Positions 31,354-37,493 of a stretch of DNA of 37,493 nucleotides are shown in pieces. Each line of letters starts with the position of its first letter. Position 1 is the stretch's first letter. A program made the translations under genes and the position numbers. Below the pieces are notes generated by a model, which was given only the letters and a program-made list of their open reading frames with translations, searched no databases and was not told the DNA's origin. The stretch covers positions 1-37,493 of the forward strand of contig NZ_JAAGNI010000070.1 of NCBI RefSeq assembly GCF_010550605.1, in the 5' to 3' direction. Source of the DNA: Streptomyces sp. SID9727. GTDB taxonomy: Bacteria > Actinomycetota > Actinomycetes > Streptomycetales > Streptomycetaceae.

Positions 31354-33633
31354 TCAGGCGGCGAGTTCGCCGGCCTGGAGCTGCCAGAGGGATGCGTAGA
31401 GCCCGTGCTGGGCGAGGAGTTCGTCGTGGGTGCCCTGCTCGGCGACGACGCCGCCCTTGTCCAGGACGTAGATGCGGTCGGCGTGGCGGACCGTGGAGAG
31501 GCGGTGGGCGATGACGATCATGGTCCGGCCGGCCGCGAAGGTGTGCAGCGTGCGCTGGATGGCTGCCTCCGTCTCGTTGTCCACGGCGGAGGTCGCCTCG
31601 TCGAGGATGACGACGGGCGAGTCCTTGAGGATCGCGCGGGCCAGGGCGATCCGCTGCCGCTGGCCGCCGGAGAGCGCGGCACCGCGTTCACCGATGAGGG
31701 TGTCGTAGCCGTTCGGCAGGGTCGTGACGAAGGTGTGGGCCTCGGCCATGGCGGCGGCCCGGACGACGGCCTCGTCGGGGGCGTCGAAGCTGCCGTAGCG
31801 GATGTTGTCGGCGATGCTGCCGTCGAAGAGGAACGGGTCCTGGGCGACGAAGCCGACGGCCTGGCGCAGGTCGTGCCGTCGCAGGTCCTGGACGTCCCGG
31901 CCGTCGAGCAGGACCCGGCCGGACTGGGCGTCCTGGAAGCGCATGAGCAGTTTGGCGATCGTCGTCTTGCCGGAGCCGGTGGCGCCGACCAGGGCGGTGA
32001 CCCGCCCGGCCGGAACGGTCAGCGAGAGGTTGTCCAGGGCCGCCGCGCGGCCGGGATAGGCGAAGGTGACCTCGTCGAGGACGATCTCGCCGCGCACGGA
32101 GACGGGTTCGAGCGTCCCTTCCCCGCGGTCGGCCTCGGCGGGCAGCTCACGCAGCCGCTGGACCCGTTCGTAGGAGGCGAGAGTCCGCTGGTACTGGTCG
32201 GCGATGCCGCCGAGCCGGCTCATGCGCATGAGCAGCATCTGAGGGAGCCCGATGAGCGGGCTGAACACCTCGAAGCGGAGGGTGCCGTCGAGAACCGCGC
32301 GTCCGCCGATGAGCAGGGTGCCGGCCATCGACGCGGTGGTGCAGGCGCGGACGGTCTCGCCGTGGCGGAGCGTGCCGCGGTCGGTGCGGTGACTGCTCTC
32401 CTGGACCGCGTCGCCCAACCGGTCGACGCGCTCGGCCTCGTACGCCTCGGTGCAGAAGCTCTTGACGGTGGCGCCGGCTTCGAGCGAGTTGATCACCTGG
32501 CTGCCGAGTCTGGCGCGGTGTTCGCCGGTGGCGGCGTAGTCCCTCGCGGCCTTCTCCTGGTGGCGCAGGGAGAGCCAGGCGATGACCGGGATCGGGAGGA
32601 AGGCGATCCAGGCGATCTGGGGTGCCAGCAGGAGGAACGCCGGTACGAGCAGGGCCAGGCTGGTGCCGAGTTGCAGCACGTCGTTGGCCGGTCCCGCGAA
32701 GAACGCGCCGAGCTGGCCGACGTCGTTGGTGAGGGTGCCGGCCACTCTGCTGGTCCGCTCGCCCTCCAGATGGCCCAGTTCGAGGTGCTGGACGTGCCGG
32801 TAGGCGCGTCCCCGCCAGTCGTGCTCGATGTCCTGGCCGAGCCGGCGCCATTGGAGGTTCGAGGCGTACGAGAGTCCTGCGACGGCGGCGCATGCGGCGG
32901 CCACCAGCCCCGCCAGACCCCAGAGTTGGGCGGACGCCGTGGTCAGACCGAGGCGGGCCAGCGGTGCCGCCTCGCCCTTGATGAGGACCAGGCCGGTCCA
33001 TCCGAGGAAGGTGCCGAGCGCCATCTCCGCGGCCTGGCAGGCGACCGACAGCGCGGCGGCCCGGTAGAGCCGGGGGCGGTGGGGTCCGACGATGTCCAGC
33101 AGGGGGTGCCGTTCGGCGTCGGGTCCCGCCGCGTCGGCCGTTCCGCGCCATGCCTTCCGCAGGACGACCGCGGTCGCCGCGGCCACTCCGCCGACGGCCA
33201 CGAGCTGCCTGGTCAGCGTCGAGCCCTTGACCAGCGCGGTGCCGGCCGCGACTCCGCCGCCGACGGCGAGCACCGGCCGTACGACGAGGCCGCGATCCAC
33301 CCGGGGAGCCGGCCCGGACCGGTCCGCCTCCGCTCGTTCCGTGCCGGCCGCTTCCCGGGCGAGCCGGGCGACGGCGCGGCCGATGATCCGGCCGACGTCA
33401 GCCGCGCGCAGCCGAGCGTCGTGCCGGACGAGCACCCCGCCGGTGACCGGGCTGGCCTGGGCCTCGGTGATCCCGGGGATGTGGCGCAGCGCGGCGGCGA
33501 GGATCTCGGCCGTCCGGGGGCGTCCGACGACGAGCCCGACGTCCCAGCGCTGACGGCCCGGTGTGACCGAGCGAGGGCTCGCGGCCGGTTCCGTGGAGCG
33601 GAATCCGGATGCGGCTCCCAGTAGCGATGGCAT
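31354..33633 (-). CDS. ABC exporter (fused permease and ATPase) with N-terminal HMA-like domain
   Basis: A 759-residue half-transporter. Residues about 30-96 form a beta-alpha-beta-beta-alpha unit ([32 protein letters not shown]) like heavy-metal-associated domains, but without the CxxC metal site. Two hydrophobic segments follow, then a six-helix exporter core. The ATPase has Walker [10 protein letters not shown] (about 550), Q-loop VAQDPFLF, signature LSGGQRQR (about 652), Walker [13 protein letters not shown] and H-loop IAHRLST. I prefer the ATG at 33633 (AGGTG 9 bases upstream) to an in-frame GTG at 33675 with no ribosome site. It lies 93 bases before the NRPS on the same strand, as expected for the exporter of the peptide. 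It would work as a homodimer, since no partner half is present. Confidence 0.88.
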   Translation of the reverse strand: MPSLLGAASGFRSTEPAASPRSVTPGRQRWDVGLVVGRPRTAEILAAALRHIPGITEAQASPVTGGVLVRHDARLRAADVGRIIGRAVARLAREAAGTERAEADRSGPAPRVDRGLVVRPVLAVGGGVAAGTALVKGSTLTRQLVAVGGVAAATAVVLRKAWRGTADAAGPDAERHPLLDIVGPHRPRLYRAAALSVACQAAEMALGTFLGWTGLVLIKGEAAPLARLGLTTASAQLWGLAGLVAAACAAVAGLSYASNLQWRRLGQDIEHDWRGRAYRHVQHLELGHLEGERTSRVAGTLTNDVGQLGAFFAGPANDVLQLGTSLALLVPAFLLLAPQIAWIAFLPIPVIAWLSLRHQEKAARDYAATGEHRARLGSQVINSLEAGATVKSFCTEAYEAERVDRLGDAVQESSHRTDRGTLRHGETVRACTTASMAGTLLIGGRAVLDGTLRFEVFSPLIGLPQMLLMRMSRLGGIADQYQRTLASYERVQRLRELPAEADRGEGTLEPVSVRGEIVLDEVTFAYPGRAAALDNLSLTVPAGRVTALVGATGSGKTTIAKLLMRFQDAQSGRVLLDGRDVQDLRRHDLRQAVGFVAQDPFLFDGSIADNIRYGSFDAPDEAVVRAAAMAEAHTFVTTLPNGYDTLIGERGAALSGGQRQRIALARAILKDSPVVILDEATSAVDNETEAAIQRTLHTFAAGRTMIVIAHRLSTVRHADRIYVLDKGGVVAEQGTHDELLAQHGLYASLWQLQAGELAA

Positions 33634-33642
33634 GTGTACGTT

Positions 33643-33647
33643 CACCT
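33643..33647 (-). promoter_or_regulatory. Ribosome binding site of the ABC exporter
   Basis: AGGTG on the minus strand, 9 bases before the ATG at 33633, supports this start over the GTG at 33675. Confidence 0.55.
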
Positions 33648-33845
33648 GTTTGCGGAGGTCGCGGAAGGCCGTCACGGAGTCGACGGATCAGGGCGACGGA
33701 ACGGGAAATGAGATACGGAGCGGGCCGGCGGCGGCACCGTAGGGGTGCGCGGGCGGGGCGGCCCGAGAACGGCCGCCACCCTGGCGCGCTCCGCCGCATT
33801 CGATCGGCGGGCTCGCCCGGTGGCGGCCGCGGGCCGCACAGGCCG

Positions 33846-34172
33846 TCAGTGCGTCTTTCCGGCGACGCTCTCGGCGGTGGCGCGGATCTTCGGGGCCCTC
33901 CGGTCCCCCTTGGCACCGGCTCCGCTCGCGTGCTGACCGGGCACGGAGTGACCCTCGGTTTCGCCGGCGGCGATCTGGGCGGCGACCACGTCGGCGGCGA
34001 CCTCGGCCGCGAGGTCGTGGATGTTCTCCCCGGCCTCGTGGGCCGCCTTCTTCACCTCCATCGCGATTCCGACGGACGCTTTGACGACTCCACCCACCAG
34101 TGGCTTCAGCAGACGCTTGGCCAGCGGCGCGACGATGAGCCCGACGAGAAACGGCGGTACTACAGGCGGCAT
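33846..34172 (-). CDS. DUF5132-like small membrane-associated protein
   Basis: This 108-residue protein begins MPPVVPPFLVGLIVAPLAKR. A hydrophobic stretch leads into a basic segment (KRLLKPLVGGVVK) and an amphipathic helix rich in Ala and Glu (VKKAAHEAGENIHDLAAEV). A polar, probably disordered tail ends in KTH. The pattern matches DUF5132 proteins of actinobacteria, whose function is unknown to me. As far as I recall they often sit beside HMA-like proteins and P-type ATPases. That would fit the next gene, an exporter with an HMA-like domain, 212 bases downstream on the same strand. The ATG at 34172 has GGAG 4 bases upstream. Longer in-frame extensions upstream have no ribosome site and non-coding composition. 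Confidence 0.75.
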   Translation of the reverse strand: MPPVVPPFLVGLIVAPLAKRLLKPLVGGVVKASVGIAMEVKKAAHEAGENIHDLAAEVAADVVAAQIAAGETEGHSVPGQHASGAGAKGDRRAPKIRATAESVAGKTH

Positions 34173-34271
34173 GACGCTCCATCCTCTCCACGCATACGTA
34201 TGACAGGGAACCCGGCACGACGAGAATGGGAGCGGCGCACCGCCGGGCGGAAGAAGGCAATTCCGTGACGA

Positions 34272-34291
34272 TTTCCGGTGCGGACCGGAAA
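34272..34291. repeat. Perfect inverted repeat, 8-base arms
   Basis: TTTCCGGT and ACCGGAAA with a 4-base loop. First of three closely spaced hairpins upstream of the leftward unit. Confidence 0.7.
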
Positions 34292-34303
34292 ACCGGCACG
34301 GTC

Positions 34304-34323
34304 CCGGGAAATCACATTCCCGG
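34304..34323. repeat. Perfect inverted repeat, 7-base arms
   Basis: CCGGGAA and TTCCCGG with a 6-base loop. It overlaps the next hairpin by three bases, so the two could be mutually exclusive in RNA. Confidence 0.65.
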
Positions 34324-34344
34324 ACGGCAGAAACACGCCGTCCG
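34321..34344. repeat. Perfect inverted repeat, 8-base arms
   Basis: CGGACGGC and GCCGTCCG with an 8-base loop. Operator, leader hairpin or terminator cannot be told apart by eye; there is no T-run after it. Confidence 0.65.
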
Positions 34345-34443
34345 ATCCCTTGATCACGGTAGTCGAACAACGCCCGCCTGGGCCAAACGGATTCCTCCGG
34401 GTTCACTCGTGTGAGTGTGGGTGGCCATTTCTCGTGTCCGGAA

Positions 34444-34457
34444 TGGGGTGCACCCCA
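34444..34457. repeat. 14-base perfect palindrome
   Basis: TGGGGTGCACCCCA, with no loop, looks like a dimeric regulator site rather than an RNA hairpin. CACTC and GAGTG arms at 34404-34417 lie 27 bases to its left. Confidence 0.5.
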
Positions 34458-34496
34458 ACACACCGAGGAATGATTATCTGACTACCTTTTTCACGT

Positions 34497-34512
34497 TGTG
34501 CCGCTTGGCACA
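34497..34512. repeat. Inverted repeat TGTGCC/GGCACA
   Basis: Six-base arms with a 4-base loop, about 170 bases before the binding-protein start. A second similar element, GCCACC and GGTGGC around a 4-base loop, ends about 13 bases before that start. Confidence 0.45.
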
Positions 34513-34679
34513 TGCCCCGATACCCCCGCCCCGACTCGTACGGGTGAATCAGGTTCGGCCGTCCCGGACGGTCCCGGGCGCGCCCGGCCCGGCGGCCAGG
34601 CGATTCCGGGCACTCGAACAGGCTTTCCGCGCAAGGAAGTTGGGTCACCACAGCCACCCTCCGGTGGCACGATGACGCC

Positions 34680-36263
34680 ATGCTCCGACGCACCCCGCCG
34701 GCCGCCCTGACGGCCGCGCTCACCGCCTCGGCCCTCGCGCTGAGCGGTTGCGGCGGCGTCGCCCGCTCCTCGACGACCACCCCCCTGGTGGACCGCGGCA
34801 CCGTCCGGATCGCCGAGTCCAGCGAGACGCCGAGCTTCGACCCGTACTCCACCTTCGGCGCCTCCCAGGCCCGTTACGCCTACGACTCCCTGGTGAACCC
34901 CGCCCCCGACGGCAGCCTGGTCACCGGCCTGGCCTCCTCCTGGCGGGCGACGGCCACCCGTGCCGTGTTCACGCTCCGCGCGGGCGTCACCTGCTCCGAC
35001 GGGACCGCCCTCACCGCCTCGGCGGTCGCCCGGTCGCTGACCTACGCGGCCGACCCGGACAACCAGCTCGCCGGAGCCCGGACGGTCCTGCCGAACGTCC
35101 CGTTCACGGCGCGCGCCGACGACCGGACGCGCACGGTGTCGGTGGAGGCGGGCGCCCCGTTCCCGTTCCTGGTCCGCACCATCGGCCTGCTGCCGGTCGT
35201 CTGTCCCGCGGGCCTGGACCGGCCAGGCTCGCTCGCCCGCGCCACGCAGGGCACCGGCCCCTACGTGCTGACCCGCTACTCCCCCGGCGGGCCGTACGAG
35301 TTCACCGTCCGCGACGGCTACAGCTGGGGGCCCGCCGGCGCGACGACCGCCGAGCGCGGCCTGCCCGCGCGCCTCGTCCTCTCGGTGGTGCCCCAGACGT
35401 CCACGGCGGCGAACCTCCTGCTGACCGGGGGCGTCGACATCGCACGGGTGAGCGGCCCCGACCGCGCCCGGCTCACCGGCCGCGGCCTGGCCGTCTCCGA
35501 GGTCGCGACCGTCGTCGGGCTCACCTTCTTCAACCAGCGCCCGGGCCGGATCCTCGCCGACCGCGCTGTGCGCCGGGCTCTGGTCTCCGCCCTCGACCGC
35601 GAGGGGCTCGCCAACGTCGCCGTGGGCGGCACCGGCACCCCCGCCGAGGACTTCGACGCCGAGGGAGCCGTCTGCCATGCCGACCTCGCCGAGGCCCACC
35701 TGCCCGCACTGGACGCCGCGGAGGCACTGCGGGAGGCGGGCTGGACCCGTTCCGCCGGAGGTCCGCCGGCCAAGAACGGCCGGGAGCTCCGGCTCCGCCT
35801 GATCACCAGCCCCGATCTCGGGCCCACACTGGCGTCCGTCGCCGAGCTGATGGCCCGGGAGTGGACGGCGCTCGGCGCGCAGGTCGAACTGGTCACCGAG
35901 AGCCTGCCCGCCCTGGTCAACGCGATGTACACGACGGCCGACTTCGACGTGGTGGTCGGCAGTACGCCGGGCTTCGCCCTGCCGGCGGGCTTCATCCCCT
36001 TCTTCTCGGGCCCCGCCCCCGCCGAGGGCCTGAACTTCGCGGGGGTGTCCGATCCGGAGTACGACGCCCTGGTCGCCCGGGCCCTCCGGGAGCCGGACAC
36101 GACGGGGTGCGCCACGTGGAACAGGGCCGCCGCCGCGCTCTTCCGCTCGGCCGACGCGCTGCCGATCGCCGAGGGCCGCAGCGGCGTGTACGGGCACCGC
36201 ACCACGTTCACCACCACCTTCGGCGGTCAGCTCGTCCCCACCAGCATCCGCCTCCACCAGTGA
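34680..36263 (+). CDS. Peptide ABC transporter substrate-binding lipoprotein (SBP family 5)
   Basis: This 527-residue protein begins with an n-region (MLRRTPP), a hydrophobic stretch and a lipobox LSGC, with Cys24 as the lipidated residue. The mature part follows family-5 binding proteins of Dpp/Opp systems: VRIAESSETPSFDPY, SLVNPAPDGSLVTGLASSW, TLRAGVTCSDGTALTA, GTGPYVLTRY, and a C-terminal DPEYDALV. It would capture peptides or similar solutes at the outer face of the membrane. No strong ribosome site precedes the ATG. It is the first gene of an importer operon read away from the NRPS. Its proximity to a peptide antibiotic-like locus is probably incidental, although uptake of the product or of liberated peptides is conceivable. 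Confidence 0.9.
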   Translation: MLRRTPPAALTAALTASALALSGCGGVARSSTTTPLVDRGTVRIAESSETPSFDPYSTFGASQARYAYDSLVNPAPDGSLVTGLASSWRATATRAVFTLRAGVTCSDGTALTASAVARSLTYAADPDNQLAGARTVLPNVPFTARADDRTRTVSVEAGAPFPFLVRTIGLLPVVCPAGLDRPGSLARATQGTGPYVLTRYSPGGPYEFTVRDGYSWGPAGATTAERGLPARLVLSVVPQTSTAANLLLTGGVDIARVSGPDRARLTGRGLAVSEVATVVGLTFFNQRPGRILADRAVRRALVSALDREGLANVAVGGTGTPAEDFDAEGAVCHADLAEAHLPALDAAEALREAGWTRSAGGPPAKNGRELRLRLITSPDLGPTLASVAELMAREWTALGAQVELVTESLPALVNAMYTTADFDVVVGSTPGFALPAGFIPFFSGPAPAEGLNFAGVSDPEYDALVARALREPDTTGCATWNRAAAALFRSADALPIAEGRSGVYGHRTTFTTTFGGQLVPTSIRLHQ

Positions 36264-36277
36264 TCCAAGGGCCCGCC

Positions 36278-37246
36278 ATGACCGTTCCCGCACTGCTGCG
36301 GCACCCCTGGACGGTGTTCCTGGGGCGCCGCGGCCTCCGGCTCCTCGTCTCCCTCGGCATCGTCCTGACGGCGTCGTTCGCGATGATCCGCCTCATCCCC
36401 GGCGACCCGGTGCGGGCCGCGCTCGGTGTGGACGCGGCCCCCGACTTCGTCGCCGCCCGGCGGCACGCGCTCGGGCTGGACATGCCGTTCCCGGCCCAGT
36501 ACCGGCAGTACCTCGGCGGTCTGCTGCACGGCGACCTCGGGACCTCGCTGGTCACCGGGGCACCGGTCGCGGAACTGGTCCGCACCCGGCTGCCGGCCAC
36601 CCTGGAGATCGCCGGTCTCGCCTTCCTCACCGCACTCGCCGTCGCCCTGCCCGGCGGACTCCTCGCCGCCGTCCGCACCCGCGACGGCCGTCGCCCGCGC
36701 ACCGAGCTGGCGTTCACCACGGTCACCGCCGGTCTGACCGGAGTGCCCGACTTCGTGCTGGCCGCCGGGCTCACCGCCCTGCTCGCCGTCGGCCTCCAGC
36801 TGTTCCCGGTGGCCGGTGCGGCGGGCGCCGCCTCCCTCGTGCTCCCCGTCCTCGCGCTCTCCCTCACCCCCACCGCCGTACTGCTGCGCATCGTCAGGGT
36901 GGAGGCGCTGAAGGTGCTGGACGAGGACTACCTGCGTACCGCCCGGAGCAAGAGGCTGTCCGCCGCACGCCGCCATCTGCGGCACGCGGCGCCGAACATG
37001 GCGTCCGCGGCGCTCACCGTCGCCGGGAGCCTGCTGCCCGCCTTGATCGCGGGCACGGTCCTGGTCGAGAAGGTGTTCGCCTGGCCCGGCATCGGGTCCG
37101 CGATGGCCCAGTCCGTGGTGGCTCAGGACTATCCGGTGGTCCAGGCCATGGTGCTGGTGCTCGGCGCCACCGTGCTGCTGGCCGGCCTGCTGGTCGATGT
37201 GCTGCTCGCCCTGCTCGACCCCCGCTCGGCGATCCGGGAGATGTGA
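36278..37246 (+). CDS. Peptide ABC transporter permease, DppB type
   Basis: This 322-residue membrane protein starts 14 bases after the binding-protein stop with AAGGG 6 bases upstream of the ATG. It has the DppB N-terminus (a first helix then MIRLIPGDPVRAALG), the loop LGLDMPFPAQYRQYLGGLLH, GDLGTSL, and a set of hydrophobic segments. The EAA-like coupling loop reads DEDYLRTARSKRLS, followed by VEKVFAWPGIGSAM near the C-terminus. Together these are standard for the first permease of dipeptide/oligopeptide/nickel importers. It pairs with the DppC-type permease that starts just after it. The cognate ATPases are presumably beyond the window. Confidence 0.92.
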   Translation: MTVPALLRHPWTVFLGRRGLRLLVSLGIVLTASFAMIRLIPGDPVRAALGVDAAPDFVAARRHALGLDMPFPAQYRQYLGGLLHGDLGTSLVTGAPVAELVRTRLPATLEIAGLAFLTALAVALPGGLLAAVRTRDGRRPRTELAFTTVTAGLTGVPDFVLAAGLTALLAVGLQLFPVAGAAGAASLVLPVLALSLTPTAVLLRIVRVEALKVLDEDYLRTARSKRLSAARRHLRHAAPNMASAALTVAGSLLPALIAGTVLVEKVFAWPGIGSAMAQSVVAQDYPVVQAMVLVLGATVLLAGLLVDVLLALLDPRSAIREM

Positions 37247-37248
37247 TC

Positions 37249-37493
37249 ATGAGCCTTGCCGCCGGTCTCCGGCGCTCCCCGATGGCCTGGGTCACCGGGG
37301 CCATGCTGGCGTCGCTCGTCGTGCTCGCCGTGGCCGGCCCGCTGTTCTGGGGCGCGGCGGCCGACCGGCCGGACCCCTCGGCCGTGCTCCAGGGGCCTTC
37401 GGCGGCACACCCGGCCGGCACGGACGGCCTCGGCCGGGACCTGCTGGCCCGGATCCTGGCGGCGGCCCGGCCCTCGCTGCTGCTCGCGCTGGC
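37249..37493 (+). CDS. Peptide ABC transporter permease, DppC type (truncated by window edge)
   Basis: The first 81 codons of the partner permease are present. The ATG is 2 bases after the DppB-type stop, with GGGAG 8 bases upstream. The sequence shows a first transmembrane helix (VTGAMLASLVVLAVAGPLF), then the DppC hallmark GTDGLGRDLLARIL that precedes the transmembrane domain proper. The rest, including the coupling loop, lies outside the window. Confidence 0.9.
   Translation, partial: MSLAAGLRRSPMAWVTGAMLASLVVLAVAGPLFWGAAADRPDPSAVLQGPSAAHPAGTDGLGRDLLARILAAARPSLLLAL

Larger units (their letters stand above)
34173..34679. promoter_or_regulatory. Divergent intergenic region between the peptide locus and the peptide importer
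   Basis: No gene could be supported in these 507 bases, which are locally more AT-rich (about 34440-34500) than the flanks. It should contain the leftward promoter for the DUF5132/exporter/NRPS transcription unit and the rightward promoter for the importer. Several inverted repeats are listed separately. A 10-base palindrome, CATACGTATG at 34193-34202, lies about 20 bases before the DUF5132 start. I could not fix a reliable -35/-10 pair, and no iron-box-like palindrome was found. Confidence 0.5.

Noticed and set aside
34321..34344. Rho-independent terminator
   Set aside because: The hairpin has no following T-run on either strand, and no gene ends nearby, so a terminator cannot be claimed.

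Overview
The window is high-GC DNA with strong G/C third-position bias and tightly packed, often translationally coupled genes. It reads as a Streptomyces (or close actinomycete) chromosome segment dominated by one giant non-ribosomal peptide synthetase (NRPS). No rRNA, tRNA, CRISPR array, insertion sequence or integrase was seen.

Layout. (1) 1-2957, minus strand: a three-gene sugar/glycan operon read right to left. It encodes a UDP-glucuronate decarboxylase (UDP-xylose synthase)-like enzyme, a NodU/CmcH/TobZ-type carbamoyltransferase, and the start of a family-2 glycosyltransferase cut by the window edge. A divergent plus-strand gene (3150-4046) encodes a polysaccharide pyruvyl-transferase-family protein. 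(2) 4058-34172, minus strand: the peptide locus. In transcription order it holds a DUF5132-like membrane protein, an ABC exporter with an extra N-terminal HMA-like domain, a 7968-residue seven-module NRPS, an MbtH-like protein, a cytochrome P450, an SRPBCC-fold protein, a 66-residue orphan protein and a short-chain dehydrogenase (SDR). From the NRPS to the 66-residue gene, junctions are 10 bases or less or overlap, apart from 29 bases before the SRPBCC start favoured here. (3) 34173-34679: a 507-base divergent spacer rich in inverted repeats. (4) 34680-37493, plus strand: a lipoprotein peptide-binding protein and two permeases (the second truncated) of a Dpp/Opp-type importer.

What the peptide locus probably makes. 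I read the adenylation pockets by alignment to GrsA. The chain is acyl-aa1-Thr-aa3-Pro-Phe-N-Me-Tyr-Val, with no epimerase domain and a terminal thioesterase. With Pro oxidised to 3-amino-6-hydroxy-2-piperidone (Ahp) and Val lactonised onto the Thr hydroxyl, this is residue for residue the six-membered core of Ahp-cyclodepsipeptides (cyanopeptolin/micropeptin family). Those are canonical serine-protease inhibitors best known from cyanobacteria. The adjacent P450 is the obvious candidate for the Pro-to-Ahp oxidation. The residue before Ahp (aa3), which sets protease specificity in this family, and the exocyclic aa1 are selected by two related A domains whose codes I cannot assign; that is where chemical novelty would lie.

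Modules 5 (Phe) and 6 (Tyr) share base-for-base identical patches of 310, 205 and 134 bp. The two larger ones use T/G-ending codons unlike their surroundings, a sign of gene conversion inside the NRPS. The flanking glycan genes and the peptide importer are probably neighbours rather than members of the pathway, but this is inference.
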